Positions 45,022 through 55,507 of a stretch of DNA of 64,000 nt are shown here, piece after piece (within the stretch, counting starts at the first letter, position 1; each line of letters starts with the position of its first letter). Under the pieces are notes generated by a model. That model was not told where the DNA came from. It worked only from the letters and a program-made list of their open reading frames with translations, and did not search any database. The position numbers and the translations under genes were made by a program. The DNA comes from Paracoccus caeni (lineage in GTDB: Bacteria > Pseudomonadota > Alphaproteobacteria > Rhodobacterales > Rhodobacteraceae). The DNA is taken from assembly GCF_016629665.1 (NCBI RefSeq), contig NZ_JAEPRQ010000001.1, forward strand, positions 186,001-250,000, in the 5' to 3' direction.

Positions 45022-47664
45022 ATGGCAAGCTGGCAGGCAAAACGTCGCGATCCGCTGTTCGACCAGAACACGCAGGCTGCGCTGGAACGACGCGGCAAGG
45101 AATTGCTGGGTGCCGGGCTGGTCATCCTGGGTGTGCTGATCGCGATGATGCTGGGAAGCTGGTCTTCGGAAGATCCCAGCTTCCAGTTCTCGGCCACGGA
45201 TGAGGCGGCGCAGAACCTGCTGGGCGGGCTTGGGGCCAGCATTGCCTCGGTCCTGATGATGCTTGTGGGCTATGGGTCGTGGATCGTGGTGCTGTCGCTG
45301 TTCGTCTGGGGCGTGCGGTTCATGCTGCACCGGGGCGAAGAGCGGGTGATCCGCGCGCTGTTCACGCCAATCGCCATCGCCCTTGCCTCGGTCTATTGCA
45401 GCAGCATGATCCCGCCTGAGGGGTGGGAACAGACCTATGGTGTCGGCGGCATGCTGGGCGACATGATCATGGGCGCGATCCTGAACATCATTCCGCTGAA
45501 GGCGCAGATCGGTATCCGGCTGGCCGCGATGCTGGTCGCCGTGGCGGTTGTTGTTGTTCTGGCCTTCGTTCTGGGCTTCGAGCGGGCCGAACTGGTCAAG
45601 ATGTGGCGGCGGTTCCTGATCGGGCTGGTGACGGCCTATGATCTGGCGATGAATGTCGCCGGGCGCAGCGCCGTTGCCTCGGCCGGGATGGCGCAGAAGA
45701 TGCGCGCCCGTCGCGAGGCGAAATCGGCGACGGTGACCGAGCCTGCGGCGCCGCGCCCCGGTCTTTTTGCGCGGCGGAAGGCGCAGCAGGGCATGCGAGA
45801 TGCCGATGACGCGCCTGAGGATCTGCCGCAATCGGAACTGGTCGAATGGGACGCGACCTATGACGGCGATGCTCCGTCCGACGAAGAGGTTCGCGGTCGG
45901 ATCTCTGACGCGATTCGTAGCCGTTCGGCGAAGCCCTCGGTTCTGGCGGCGGTGGCTGCGCGGCTGAATCGCGATGGGCGGCAGAACGCTGCCCCTGAAG
46001 AGAATGACGACGAGGTGATCGAACCCGCCGATCCGGTGCCCTTCGGTGCCGAGACGCAGCGCGTCGTCGTCCCGCCTGCCCGCAAGTCCGTCGTGCCCTC
46101 GCGGCAGGCACAGGCAGAGGCGCAGCCGGAACTGCGCTTTGACGAGACGGTTTCGGCCTATGAACGTCCGCCGCTGTCGCTGCTGACCGCACCGTCACAG
46201 AACGACCGCTCGCAAATCTCGGAAGAGGCGTTGATGGAAAACGCCCGCATGCTGGAAGCGGTGCTGGACGATTACGGCGTCAAGGGCCAGATCACCGAGG
46301 TTCGTCCGGGGCCGGTCGTCACGCTGTATGAACTGGAACCAGCGCCGGGGCTGAAGGCCAGCCGGGTGATCGGGCTTTCCGATGACATTGCCCGGTCGAT
46401 GTCGGCCTTGTCCGCGCGTGTCTCGACCGTGCCGGGGCGCACGGTGATCGGGATCGAGCTGCCGAACGCGCGCCGTGAAAAGGTGCTGTTGCGCGAAATC
46501 CTTGCCGCCCGCGCTTTTGGCGACGGCACGCATCCGCTGCCTTTGGCACTTGGCAAGGATATCGGCGGCGATCCGGTCGTGGCGAACCTTGCGAAGATGC
46601 CTCACCTGCTGATCGCGGGGACCACCGGCTCGGGTAAATCGGTGGCGATCAACACCATGATCCTGTCGCTGCTTTACAAGCTGACACCGGAAGAATGCCG
46701 CTTGATCATGATTGACCCGAAGATGCTGGAGCTTTCCGTCTATGACGGCATCCCGCATCTGCTGTCCCCCGTCGTCACCGATCCGAAGAAGGCCGTGGTG
46801 GCACTGAAATGGGTCGTCGGTGAGATGGAGGAACGCTATCGCCGCATGTCGAAGATGGGCGTCCGTAATATCGAGGGCTATAACGGCCGCGTCCGCGATG
46901 CGCTGTCGAAGAACGAGATGTTCAAGCGCACCGTTCAGACCGGCTTTGACGAAGATACCGGCGAGCCGATCTTCGAGACCGAGGAATTCAAGCCCGAGAC
47001 CTTCCCCTATATCGTCGTCATCGTCGATGAGATGGCCGACCTGATGATGGTCGCGGGCAAGGAGATCGAGGCTTGTATCCAGCGTCTGGCGCAGATGGCG
47101 CGGGCTTCGGGGATCCACCTGATTATGGCAACGCAGCGGCCCTCGGTCGATGTGATCACCGGCACGATCAAGGCGAACTTCCCGACGCGGATCTCGTTCC
47201 AGGTCACCTCGAAAATCGACAGCCGCACCATTTTGGGCGAGCAGGGGGCGGAACAGCTTCTGGGTCAGGGCGACATGCTTTACATGGGCAATGGCGCGCG
47301 GATCACCCGTATCCATGGCCCCTTCTGTAGCGACGAAGAGGTCGAAGAGGTGGTCAACCACCTGAAGAGCTTTGGCCCGCCCAGCTACAAATCCGGCGTG
47401 CTGGAAGGCCCCGAAGACGACCGCGCTGACGATATCGATGCGGTTCTGGGTCTTGGCGGCGGCGATGGCAGCGACGATCAGCTTTACGATCAGGCGGTGA
47501 TGATCGTGGCGCGCGACCGGAAATGTTCCACCTCTTACATTCAGCGCAAGCTGGCCATCGGCTATAACAAGGCCGCCCGGCTGGTCGAGCAGATGGAGGA
47601 ACAGGGCGTGGTGTCCTCGGCCAACCATGTCGGCAAGCGCGAGGTCTTGGTGCCCGAGGTCTGA
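45022..47664 (+). CDS. ftsK: DNA translocase FtsK
   Basis: 880 residues. About four hydrophobic helices in residues 25-190 anchor it in the membrane, followed by a variable linker (190-400), a RecA-like motor with Walker [14 protein letters not shown] (about 532) and Walker [13 protein letters not shown], and a C-terminal gamma winged helix ([25 protein letters not shown]) that would read KOPS sites. Moves chromosome termini through the septum and activates XerCD. The linker is short compared with E. coli. ATG 45022 has GGGGAAGG eight bases upstream; 44989 overlaps the aminotransferase end. Confidence 0.96.
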   Translation: MASWQAKRRDPLFDQNTQAALERRGKELLGAGLVILGVLIAMMLGSWSSEDPSFQFSATDEAAQNLLGGLGASIASVLMMLVGYGSWIVVLSLFVWGVRFMLHRGEERVIRALFTPIAIALASVYCSSMIPPEGWEQTYGVGGMLGDMIMGAILNIIPLKAQIGIRLAAMLVAVAVVVVLAFVLGFERAELVKMWRRFLIGLVTAYDLAMNVAGRSAVASAGMAQKMRARREAKSATVTEPAAPRPGLFARRKAQQGMRDADDAPEDLPQSELVEWDATYDGDAPSDEEVRGRISDAIRSRSAKPSVLAAVAARLNRDGRQNAAPEENDDEVIEPADPVPFGAETQRVVVPPARKSVVPSRQAQAEAQPELRFDETVSAYERPPLSLLTAPSQNDRSQISEEALMENARMLEAVLDDYGVKGQITEVRPGPVVTLYELEPAPGLKASRVIGLSDDIARSMSALSARVSTVPGRTVIGIELPNARREKVLLREILAARAFGDGTHPLPLALGKDIGGDPVVANLAKMPHLLIAGTTGSGKSVAINTMILSLLYKLTPEECRLIMIDPKMLELSVYDGIPHLLSPVVTDPKKAVVALKWVVGEMEERYRRMSKMGVRNIEGYNGRVRDALSKNEMFKRTVQTGFDEDTGEPIFETEEFKPETFPYIVVIVDEMADLMMVAGKEIEACIQRLAQMARASGIHLIMATQRPSVDVITGTIKANFPTRISFQVTSKIDSRTILGEQGAEQLLGQGDMLYMGNGARITRIHGPFCSDEEVEEVVNHLKSFGPPSYKSGVLEGPEDDRADDIDAVLGLGGGDGSDDQLYDQAVMIVARDRKCSTSYIQRKLAIGYNKAARLVEQMEEQGVVSSANHVGKREVLVPEV

Positions 47665-47708
47665 TCGGGCATTCTGCGCAGCAGGATGGAAGGGGAGGAA
47701 GGTTCCGA

Positions 47709-49184
47709 ATGGCGATTCTGGCGATGGATCAGGGGACGACCTCCTCTCGTGCGCTGGTCTTCAGCGACGATTTGCAGGTGAAGGCCCGCGCACAGCACGA
47801 GTTTCAGCAGCATTTTCCCCGCTCTGGCTGGGTCGAACATGATGCCGACGAGATCTGGACGACCAGCGCCGGAACCGCCCGCGCGGCGATTGAAAAGGCC
47901 GGTGTGCCCGGCATCGACGCCATAGGCATCACCAATCAGCGTGAGACGGTGGTGATCTGGGACCGCAAGACCGGCGAGGCGATCCACAAGGCGATCGTCT
48001 GGCAGGACCGCCGAACCGCCGATACCTGCGACCGACTGCGCGACGAAGGGGTCGAGGATCAGGTGACCGACACGACCGGCCTGTTGCTGGACCCCTATTT
48101 CAGCGCGACCAAGATCGGCTGGCTTCTGGACAATGTCGAAGGCGCGCGCGACCGGGCGAAGGCGGGCGATCTGGCATTTGGCACCATCGACAGTTTTCTG
48201 ATCTGGAAGCTGACCGGCGGGCGATCTCATGTCACCGATGCGACCAATGCGTCGAGGACGATGCTTTACGATATCCATCGCGGCGACTGGTCCGAGGATA
48301 TGTTGAAGCTGTTCAATATCCCGCGCGAATTGCTGCCCGAACTGCGCGACAGCGCCGATGATTTCGGCACCACCCGCGCCGATCTGTTCGGGCGCGAAAT
48401 CCCGATCCTTGGGGTGGCAGGCGATCAGCAGGCGGCGACGGTGGGGCAGGCCTGCTTTCAGCCGGGAATGATGAAATCGACCTATGGCACGGGTTGCTTT
48501 GCGCTGCTGAATACCGGCGATCAGGCGGTGCGGTCGCAGAACCGGCTGCTGACGACGCTGGCCTATCGGCTGGACGGAAAATCCACCTATGCACTGGAGG
48601 GCAGCATCTTCATCGCAGGCGCGGTGGTGCAATGGCTGCGCGACGGGTTGAAGATCATCCGTGAGGCATCCGAGACGCAGGGCCTGTCGGAAAAGGCCGA
48701 TGACAGCCAGCAGATCATCATGGTTCCGGCCTTCACCGGGCTTGGGGCGCCCTATTGGAAGCCCTCGGCGCGGGGCGCGATCTTTGGGCTGACGCGGAAT
48801 ACCGGGCCGGCGGAATTCGCCCGCGCCGCGCTGGAAAGCGTCGGCTTTCAGACGCGCGATCTGCTGGAGGCGATGCGCGCCGATTGGAGCCGGGCTGATG
48901 ATGCGGTGTTGCGCGTGGATGGCGGAATGACCGCCAGCGAACCGGCGATGCAGTTTCTGGCGGATATTCTGGGCGCGCCGGTCGATCGGCCGGTCAACAC
49001 CGAAACCACCGCACAGGGTGCCGCATGGCTGGCGGGTTATCGCGCAGGTCTGTGCCCGTCACCCGACGATTACGCGAAGGCATGGAAACTGGAACGCCGC
49101 TTCGAGCCGGAAATGGACGATGCGGCGCGTGATGAGCGGTATTCAGCTTGGAAAAGGGCGGTCGAGGCGGTTCAGGCGGTCTGA
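47709..49184 (+). CDS. glpK: glycerol kinase
   Basis: 491 residues; phosphorylates glycerol to sn-glycerol 3-phosphate. FGGY-family motifs: [13 protein letters not shown] at the N-terminus, [28 protein letters not shown] and [17 protein letters not shown]. Very strong ribosome site GGGGAGGAAGG. Neither glpF nor glpD is adjacent, so the gene is separated from the usual glp operon. Confidence 0.97.
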   Translation: MAILAMDQGTTSSRALVFSDDLQVKARAQHEFQQHFPRSGWVEHDADEIWTTSAGTARAAIEKAGVPGIDAIGITNQRETVVIWDRKTGEAIHKAIVWQDRRTADTCDRLRDEGVEDQVTDTTGLLLDPYFSATKIGWLLDNVEGARDRAKAGDLAFGTIDSFLIWKLTGGRSHVTDATNASRTMLYDIHRGDWSEDMLKLFNIPRELLPELRDSADDFGTTRADLFGREIPILGVAGDQQAATVGQACFQPGMMKSTYGTGCFALLNTGDQAVRSQNRLLTTLAYRLDGKSTYALEGSIFIAGAVVQWLRDGLKIIREASETQGLSEKADDSQQIIMVPAFTGLGAPYWKPSARGAIFGLTRNTGPAEFARAALESVGFQTRDLLEAMRADWSRADDAVLRVDGGMTASEPAMQFLADILGAPVDRPVNTETTAQGAAWLAGYRAGLCPSPDDYAKAWKLERRFEPEMDDAARDERYSAWKRAVEAVQAV

Positions 49185-49256
49185 TCTTCCGGCTTTGTGA
49201 TTTCAACCCCTCGTGATTTTCCGTAATATCACGGCAAAACGATAAAAGAGGGCAGA

Positions 49257-49835
49257 ATGAACAGGCTTCTGAAACTCGCCATCGTCTTGCTTGTCGCGTC
49301 CTGTGGAGGGGGCGACTACAAGGCGCCGCGCAATCTGGACAATGCTTGCGCGATTGCGGCAGAGCGTCCGGCCTATATGCGCGCGATGCGAGCGACCGAA
49401 CGAAAATGGGGCATCCCGGTTCACGTCCAGATGGCGTCGATCCATCAGGAATCGAAGTTCATCGGCGATGCACGGACGCCGCACCAATATGCGCTTGGCG
49501 TGATCCCGATCGGGCGGCAATCCAGCGCCTTCGGCTATTCGCAGGCGCTTGACGGCACCTGGGAGGAATACCGCAAGGAGACCGGCAACCGCCGCGCCAA
49601 GCGTGACAACATCCGCGACGCGACCGACTTCATGGGCTGGTATATGCATGTCAGTAACCAGCGGCTTGGCATCTCGAAGCAGGATGCGACCTCGCAATAT
49701 CTGGCCTATCACGAAGGACGCTCGGGCTTCGCGCGGCAGTCCTATCTGAGCAAGCCGTGGCTGGTCCGGGTCTCGGCACAGGTCGGCCAACGGTCCGAGA
49801 TGTATCGCGCGCAGCTTGCTTCTTGCCGCAGGTGA
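49257..49835 (+). CDS. lysozyme-like (SLT domain) lipoprotein
   Basis: 192 residues. Lipoprotein signal with Cys16 in LVASCGGG. The lysozyme-like core has catalytic-type Glu65 in SIHQESKF, then ALGVIPIGRQSSAFGYSQALDGTWEEY and NIRDATDFMGWYM, and YLAYHEGRSGF, matching transglycosylase SLT families. Probably cleaves or remodels peptidoglycan at the outer membrane. A CGTGAT/ATCACG inverted repeat lies upstream (about 49213-49235) and may be an operator or part of the promoter. Confidence 0.87.
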   Translation: MNRLLKLAIVLLVASCGGGDYKAPRNLDNACAIAAERPAYMRAMRATERKWGIPVHVQMASIHQESKFIGDARTPHQYALGVIPIGRQSSAFGYSQALDGTWEEYRKETGNRRAKRDNIRDATDFMGWYMHVSNQRLGISKQDATSQYLAYHEGRSGFARQSYLSKPWLVRVSAQVGQRSEMYRAQLASCRR

Positions 49836-49906
49836 TGACGCGGCGGCTTGCCCTTGGTGGCGCACTGGGCTGATATGGTCCGGTGCGCTTTTGCAAGGAA
49901 CCGGGA

Positions 49907-50326
49907 ATGATGGACCGCCAGCTTCAGGAAATCGCCGACAACCAGCCGGAATTTGCGTTTCATATCGGCGCCAAGCTGATCAGTGCCACGCCCGAGCGGG
50001 TCGAGTTCGAAATGCCGGTGACAGAGGCCCTGTCGAACCGCAACGGCGTTCTGCATGGCGGCGCGATCATGAGCCTTGCCGACAATGCCGGCGGGACCGG
50101 GACATTCCTCAACATCCCGAAAGGCCGCAGCACCACGACGCTGGAAAGCAAAACCAACTTCTTGCGCCCGATCCGGGTAGGCGACATCGCCCGCGCCGTC
50201 AGCGAGCCGCTGCATCTGGGCCGCACCATGCAGGTCTGGCAAACCACCATCACCCGTGGCGACGGCAAGGTGGCGGCGGTGATCACCCAGACCCAGATGA
50301 TCCTCGACTGGAAGGACAAGGGCTAA
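49907..50326 (+). CDS. PaaI family hotdog thioesterase
   Basis: 139 residues. NGVLHGGAIMSLADNAGG is the hotdog signature with the catalytic Asp; TTLESKTNFLRPIRVGDI follows. Hydrolyses aromatic or acyl-CoA thioesters. The first of two adjacent Met codons (49907) has AAGGA; a frame back to 49883 has no site. The end overlaps the convergent phosphoesterase gene by 44 bases, the longest tail overlap in the window. Confidence 0.9.
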   Translation: MMDRQLQEIADNQPEFAFHIGAKLISATPERVEFEMPVTEALSNRNGVLHGGAIMSLADNAGGTGTFLNIPKGRSTTTLESKTNFLRPIRVGDIARAVSEPLHLGRTMQVWQTTITRGDGKVAAVITQTQMILDWKDKG

Positions 50327-51113
50327 GCCAGTCCTGACGCAGCCAGCCGGTGCCCAGCGCGGTCGCCCAATCATCGCGCCCGGCCCGACGCGCCAGATCG
50401 ACCATCCGCCGGGTATCGTAAGGCACCTGATGAAAGCTGACCGCCCAACCCTGCGGCGACTGCGCGGCAATCGCATAGCTTGCGGCGGGGCTGCCGGTTT
50501 CCATGACATGAAAGACCGGCTGATCGTCGGTATAGGCCGGGCAACCAATGCTGCCGGGATTCAGGATCACCTGCCCGGTCGCCAGCCTCACCAGCCGGGG
50601 AATATGCGTATGCCCGCACAGGATCAGGCTGGCGTCGAGCCCCGCAGCCTCTGCCGCGATTGCGTCATGCGACCGCATCGTGACCATGCCAGAGGGCAAA
50701 ACCTGCTCCATCCAATAGGTCACGTCGCTATTCGGGGTGCCGTGGCACAGAAAGACATCGCCAGATAAGCCCCCGGAAAAGCACAGGACTTCGGGTAGTC
50801 CCGCCAGCCAGTCCAGATGCCGGGGGTCCAGTTGCTCATGGGCGGCGCGATCGGATGGCCCCATTTCGGACGGCTGCTGCTCGACCAGCCAGCGATCATG
50901 ATTGCCGCGGATCGATATGATCCGGCTTGCCATCAGGATTTCAGCGGTTTCCCGTGCCGCCAAAGGACCGCTCAGGCAATCGCCAAGGTTGACCACCGCG
51001 TCCAGATTATGCCGGGCCATATCCTCGATCACCGCGCGCAGGGCGTCGGCATTGCCGTGGATATCGGCGATGATCGCGAATTTCCCAAGTTCGGCGTCGG
51101 GCATTTCCCCCAT
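50283..51113 (-). CDS. YfcE/MJ0936-type metallophosphoesterase
   Basis: 276 residues. Metal motifs in order: FAIIADIHGNADAL, NLGDCLSGP, IRGNHDRW, FLCHGTP and CGHTHIPR, followed by GSIGCPA. This class hydrolyses phosphodiesters or phosphomonoesters; the physiological substrate is unknown. ATG 51113 and ATG 51104 are both possible. The last 30 residues are encoded antisense to the thioesterase end and look nonconserved. Confidence 0.88.
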   Translation of the reverse strand: MGEMPDAELGKFAIIADIHGNADALRAVIEDMARHNLDAVVNLGDCLSGPLAARETAEILMASRIISIRGNHDRWLVEQQPSEMGPSDRAAHEQLDPRHLDWLAGLPEVLCFSGGLSGDVFLCHGTPNSDVTYWMEQVLPSGMVTMRSHDAIAAEAAGLDASLILCGHTHIPRLVRLATGQVILNPGSIGCPAYTDDQPVFHVMETGSPAASYAIAAQSPQGWAVSFHQVPYDTRRMVDLARRAGRDDWATALGTGWLRQDWLSPCPSSRGSSGSG

Positions 51114-51460
51114 CCATTCGGGCAGCGTTTGACATGCGGCAGTGACGCTTCATACTGAAACGATGACCGCCTGCTCGGTCAATGGGATGATGTCCACGGT
51201 GATCGGACGGACCCAAAGCCGCAGCTTCCGGGTGCCGTGGCTGCTTAAGAGCTAGGCTCGCCCTATCACCGCATCCGCGCCAATCCGCAAAGCGATGGCG
51301 GTGGATGCACTTCATCTGGATAAATACGCATCGCGTGCTATCATTGATCGTGCCAAGTGGATGGTCCTGCATCTTTGGTTGACCCCCACCGTGATCGTCG
51401 CAAGTGGCACGAGCCGCATCTGAACAAGCGCGGCCTTTGTTTGTGGAGGAAAGGGTGAAG

Positions 51461-51595
51461 ATGTGCTTCAAGAAATTCGGCAATTGCGTCCTGTCCGGTA
51501 GCGGACGGTTCCACAGTTGGCCCGTGCATGCCGGACGCAGGCAATTCGGCGACTTTCGCCTGAGGCCGATGACGGTGTCGATACTGCCCGGATGA
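51461..51595 (+). CDS. small frame of unknown function, 44 residues
   Basis: Begins at an ATG behind GGAGGAAAGGG, a very strong ribosome site. Protein MCFKKFGNCVLSGSGRF... is basic with two cysteines and no recognisable domain. It lies in a degenerate region, so it may be chance or the start of a broken gene. Confidence 0.25.
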   Translation: MCFKKFGNCVLSGSGRFHSWPVHAGRRQFGDFRLRPMTVSILPG

Positions 51596-51723
51596 ATCAA
51601 ACAGTCGTTCCCGAACCGGCTTTCCGCGCCGGTTCCAGCGACCTGTCCTACTCTAACCGGGTGTTCCGCCATCTTTTGGGTCTGACCCCCGGCGACTGCG
51701 ACGAGACTGCCCGCCTGAGATGA
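51592..51723 (+). pseudogene. AraC-family regulator remnant (C-terminal HTH)
   Basis: The frame from 51592 encodes FRAGSSDLSYSNRVFRHL, then LGLTPGDCDETA, which aligns with the last helix of AraC/XylS DNA-binding domains (FSDQSYFNRVFRRLFGxTPG). Only this last part remains in frame; the first HTH and the effector domain are absent. Probably the relic of a regulator that stood next to the acyl-CoA ligase and CoA-transferase genes. Confidence 0.6.
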
Positions 51724-51857
51724 TGCGTCATTGATCCACAACGCTTTCGGGCAAGTCGAGCATGCACTGTGGCGCGAGCCTCCAAGATACGGCCCGCGAT
51801 CACGCCTACCCCTGCCGTAGGGAGACGGTGGAGGAGCAGGCCATTGGGAGGAATGTT

Positions 51858-52061
51858 ATGGGTTACAGAGTGCTTATGAACGGGCGGTCGATATCTGCCC
51901 CGTGGATCAAACCCGGCACGATCCGGGCCAACCAGCAGCTTAACCTCAGCCCTCAAAACCCGACAACTGACCGCAAGGGGCCGGGCCTTGGCGTCAACCC
52001 GTCGGGGAAGAGTCTCGCCAGATATACTCAGATGCAGGTCATCAACATCGCTCGCGGCTGA
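51858..52061 (+). CDS. small hypothetical protein, 67 residues
   Basis: ATG 51858 follows GGGAGGA with good spacing. The protein MGYRVLMNGRSISAPWIKPG... is basic and polar, has no signal peptide or hydrophobic helix, and matches no family I recognise. It ends 51 bases before the acyl-CoA ligase start, so it could be a leader or a small conserved protein; it may also be chance. Confidence 0.4.
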   Translation: MGYRVLMNGRSISAPWIKPGTIRANQQLNLSPQNPTTDRKGPGLGVNPSGKSLARYTQMQVINIARG

Positions 52062-52112
52062 TCTCGCCAGCCCGAACCGCTCTGCGGTCGCGGCCCTAAC
52101 AGGAGAGGTACC

Positions 52113-53825
52113 ATGACGTTTCCGCTTTCACAGACAGACGCGCCTCAGGACGGGTTTTCACATGTCCGGGGTCCCAAACACCCGCCACTGAAACACGCAA
52201 CCATACCGGCGCTTCTCGCCGAGGCGGTCGCCGCCCATGGCGACAATGACGCGCTGATCTTTCAGGGCGGCGATGAGCGTCTGCTTTATCGCGACTTCGC
52301 TGCGCTGGTGGATCGGGTTGCTGCCGGGCTTCTGGCGCTGGACATTTCGAAGGGTGACCGCGTTGGCATCTGGTCGCCGAACCGGCTGGAATGGGTGCTG
52401 ACCCAGTTCGCCACAGCGCGGATTGGGGCCATTCTGGTCAATATCAACCCGGCCTACCGTGTGTCCGAACTGGAATATGCGTTGAAAAAGGTTGGTTGCC
52501 GCGCGGTGATCGCCGCCAGACGGTTCAAAAGCTCGGATTACGCTGCGATGCTGCGCGAACTGTTGCCCGAACTGGCTTCAGGCGGTCAAAGCCTGCTTTT
52601 CCCCGAATTGCGACACGTCATCCTGATGGACGGCGAACCGGATCCCGGCATGATTCCCTTTTCGCGGCTTGCTGAGCTTGCGACGCCCGATCTGTTGGCG
52701 CGGCTCGACAGTATCGCGATTGACCCGGATGATCCGATCAACATCCAGTTCACCTCGGGCACGACGGGTCAGCCAAAGGGGGCCACGCTCAGCCATTTCA
52801 ACGTTATCAATAACGGTCGCTTCGTCACCGATCGCATTGCGCTGACCGATGCCGACCGGCTTGTGATTCCGGTGCCGCTTTATCATTGCTTCGGCATGGT
52901 GATGGGTGTTCTGGGCGCGGTCAGCAAGGGCGCGACCATGATATTTCCCGGCGAGGCCTTCGATCCAGCCGAGACGCTGGATGTCATCGAGACCGAGCGC
53001 GCCACCGCGCTTTACGGCGTGCCGACCATGTTCATCGCCATGCTGCAAGAACTGGACAGCAGCCATCGTGATCTTGCCAGCCTCCGCACCGGGATCATGG
53101 CCGGTGCCCTTTGTCCGATCGAGGTGATGAGGCGGGTGAATAAAGACATGCATATGGGCGAGGTGACGATCTCTTACGGCATGACCGAAACCTCGCCGGT
53201 CTCGTTCCAGAGCTTCGTGGACGACCCGACCGAGAAGCGCTGCGAGACCGTGGGCCGGATTCATCCCCATCTTGAGGTGAAGATCGTCGGCCCCGACGGC
53301 GCCACCGTTCCGGTGGGCGAGCAAGGCGAAATCTGGACCAAGGGTTACTCAGTGATGAAGGGCTATTGGCAGGACGCGGCCGCGACTGCGGGTGCCATCC
53401 ATGACGGCTGGATGCGAACCGGCGATCTTGGCGTGCTGGATGAAGAGGGTTTCTGCACCATCGTTGGCCGGGTCAAGGACATGATCATCCGTGGCGGCGA
53501 GAATATCTATCCTCGCGAGATCGAGGAATTCCTGATCCGACACCCTGATGTCATTGATGTTCAGGTTTTCGGCATCCCCGATGACCGCTTCGGCGAGGAA
53601 GTCTGTGCCTGGGTCGTCGCCCGCGATGAGGCGGCGATCACCGTCGAGGTGTTGCGCGATTACTGCCGCGGCCAGATCGCGCATTTCAAGATCCCGCGGT
53701 ATATCCGCATCGTGTCCGAACTGCCGATGACGGTGACCGGCAAGCCGCAAAAATTCGTCATGCGCGACCTGATGCTTGGAATATTGGCCGCCGAGGCGGA
53801 GGATAACGCGCCAAAGGCGCCGTAA
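52113..53825 (+). CDS. fatty-acyl-CoA synthetase (AMP-binding)
   Basis: 570 residues. ANL-superfamily motifs: IQFTSGTTGQPKGATLSH (ATP), ISYGMTETSPVSFQ, MRTGDLGVLDEEGF, GRVKDMIIRGGENIYPREIEEFL and the late catalytic Lys in MTVTGKPQKFV. Most like the FadD3/AcsA2-type medium-chain or branched acyl-CoA ligases. AGGAGAGG ribosome site. The 198 bases to the next gene hold only a possible 25-codon frame at 53865. With the CoA-transferase pair it suggests activation and breakdown of fatty or keto acids. Confidence 0.93.
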   Translation: MTFPLSQTDAPQDGFSHVRGPKHPPLKHATIPALLAEAVAAHGDNDALIFQGGDERLLYRDFAALVDRVAAGLLALDISKGDRVGIWSPNRLEWVLTQFATARIGAILVNINPAYRVSELEYALKKVGCRAVIAARRFKSSDYAAMLRELLPELASGGQSLLFPELRHVILMDGEPDPGMIPFSRLAELATPDLLARLDSIAIDPDDPINIQFTSGTTGQPKGATLSHFNVINNGRFVTDRIALTDADRLVIPVPLYHCFGMVMGVLGAVSKGATMIFPGEAFDPAETLDVIETERATALYGVPTMFIAMLQELDSSHRDLASLRTGIMAGALCPIEVMRRVNKDMHMGEVTISYGMTETSPVSFQSFVDDPTEKRCETVGRIHPHLEVKIVGPDGATVPVGEQGEIWTKGYSVMKGYWQDAAATAGAIHDGWMRTGDLGVLDEEGFCTIVGRVKDMIIRGGENIYPREIEEFLIRHPDVIDVQVFGIPDDRFGEEVCAWVVARDEAAITVEVLRDYCRGQIAHFKIPRYIRIVSELPMTVTGKPQKFVMRDLMLGILAAEAEDNAPKAP

Positions 53826-54023
53826 CCGTCGATTGCAGCTCAGCGCAACTTGAACGGAGAGCGGATGGAAAACGCGTTTATCGACACCAGCCGGTCGAGG
53901 AGCAGAGCCGCACTGCGCCAGCGTCGTTGCAACATCTTTTGACCGAGACAAGCCGGCTTCGGATACCTTACGCTCGGCTTGGCACTGATCTGCGCTGGAC
54001 TGGCACGTGAAGGAGCGAGACCG

Positions 54024-54710
54024 ATGATGAAAGGCGCCCTGAGCCCCGAAGCCGCGGCCAAACTGGTGCCGGATGGTGCCAGCGTTATGATTGGTGGCTT
54101 CATGGCTGTCGGCACACCCGAGCGAATGATTGATGCTTTGGTTGCCCAAGGTGTGCGGAACCTGACCGTGGTTTCCAATGACAGCGCCATGCCGGGGCGC
54201 GGCGTTGGCAAATTGGTCTCGGCAGGGGCCGTTTCCCGGATGATCACCTCGCATATCGGGCTGAATCCAGAGACGCAGGCGCTGATGATCGATGGCAGCA
54301 TCAGTGTTGAACTGGTGCCTCAGGGCACGCTGGTCGAACGCATCCGGGCCGGCGGCATGGGCTTGGGTGGGGTGCTGACCCCGACGGGTCTTGGCACCGA
54401 AGTCGAGGAGGGCAAGCAGGTGGTCGAGGTTGATGGCGAACGCTTTCTGCTCGAAAAACCACTGAAGGCCGACTTTTCGCTGATCGCGGCCTGGCAAGCG
54501 GATTACGTCGGCAATCTCAGCTATCTGCTGACTGCGCACAATTTCAATCCGATGATGGCGCTGGCAGGGCGCACCGTGATCGCGGAACCCAATGCGATTG
54601 TGCCCGTGGGGGTTATCCCGCCAGACATGGTGAAGACGCCGGGCGTGCTGGTTGATCACCTGCTCGTTCGTGCGAATACAGGAGGCCAGCCATGGACGCA
54701 AAAGAACTGA
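54024..54710 (+). CDS. 3-oxoacid CoA-transferase subunit A
   Basis: 228 residues. SVMIGGFMAVGTPERMIDAL is the CoA-transferase family I signature; NLTVVSNDSAMPGRGVGKLV and MTSHIGLNPETQ-like blocks follow. Moves CoA between succinyl-CoA or acetyl-CoA and acetoacetate or related acids together with the next gene. ATG 54024 has AAGGAG eight bases upstream. Overlaps subunit B by 19 bases. Confidence 0.93.
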   Translation: MMKGALSPEAAAKLVPDGASVMIGGFMAVGTPERMIDALVAQGVRNLTVVSNDSAMPGRGVGKLVSAGAVSRMITSHIGLNPETQALMIDGSISVELVPQGTLVERIRAGGMGLGGVLTPTGLGTEVEEGKQVVEVDGERFLLEKPLKADFSLIAAWQADYVGNLSYLLTAHNFNPMMALAGRTVIAEPNAIVPVGVIPPDMVKTPGVLVDHLLVRANTGGQPWTQKN

Positions 54711-55345
54711 TCGCCCGCCGGGTTGCGCGCGAGATCGGGCCTGGCATGCTGGTGAATCTTGGCATTGGCCTGCCCTCACTGGTCGCGAACTATGTTCCTG
54801 CTTCGCTGGCGGTCTTTTTTCAGGCCGAGAACGGGGTCATCGGTCTTGGGGCTCGCCCGCCGGAGGGAATGGAGGATCCACATCTGACAGATGCAGGGGG
54901 CGGCTTCGTTTCTGCCGTTCCCGGCGCGGCCAGCATCGACAGCGCGATGAGCTTCGGGTTGATCCGGGGCGGGCATCTGGACATGACCGTGCTGGGCGGG
55001 TTGCAGGTGGATGAGCAGGGCCAGCTGGCGAACTGGAAGGTGCCCGGCATGATGGTGCCGGGTATGGGCGGGGCAATGGACCTTGTGATAGGGGCCGCGC
55101 GGGTCATCGTCGCCATGCAGCATTCGGCCAGGGGCGAGGCCAAGCTGGTGCGAGAATGCACATTGCCGCTGACAGCCCGGCGTCGGGTGAATCTTGTGGT
55201 GACTGATCTTGCGGTGATCGAACCCACGGATGCGGGGCTCGTGCTCCGCGAGCATGCGCCGGGCGTGAGTGTGGCAGAAATCGTAGCCGCGACGGATGCC
55301 AGATTGATTATTGGGGATGACATACAGGAAATGATCGTGGCCTGA
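54692..55345 (+). CDS. 3-oxoacid CoA-transferase subunit B
   Basis: 217 residues. The catalytic Glu46 lies in FFQAENGVIGLG, and NLGIGLPSLVANYV and GGHLDMTVLGGLQVDEQGQLANW are family blocks. Forms the active transferase with subunit A. Ribosome site AGGAGG inside the end of subunit A. AtoDA- or ScoAB-type assignment cannot be decided from sequence alone. Confidence 0.94.
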   Translation: MDAKELIARRVAREIGPGMLVNLGIGLPSLVANYVPASLAVFFQAENGVIGLGARPPEGMEDPHLTDAGGGFVSAVPGAASIDSAMSFGLIRGGHLDMTVLGGLQVDEQGQLANWKVPGMMVPGMGGAMDLVIGAARVIVAMQHSARGEAKLVRECTLPLTARRRVNLVVTDLAVIEPTDAGLVLREHAPGVSVAEIVAATDARLIIGDDIQEMIVA

Positions 55346-55507
55346 CGGCCTCTCGCCGTAATCGGTGCATGCCCTGTGCAGCAAAATACCCAATATTTGG
55401 CGATCTTTCCGGCCAACAGCACGCAATACCTGCATCACGCAACGTGCGCACCCGTGGCGCGCGATCAGGCTCTTCCCGTTTCGTCTCCGCCTTGGCAAAC
55501 TGCGCCC

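Larger units (their letters stand above)
51114..52112. other. 1-kb gene-poor, degenerate region
   Basis: No intact family-recognisable gene was found in about 1 kb, unusual in this compact window. It contains the C-terminal remnant of an AraC-type regulator (51592-51723), two short frames with good ribosome sites (51461-51595 and 51858-52061) and an 8-bp palindrome GAACCGGC/GCCGGTTC (51613-51635). This looks like decayed sequence upstream of the acyl-CoA ligase, with its promoter probably at the right end. Confidence 0.7.

Noticed and set aside
53865..53942. 25-codon frame with GGAG site between the acyl-CoA ligase and CoA-transferase genes
   Set aside because: Too short, no conservation evidence, and no attenuator structure found around it.
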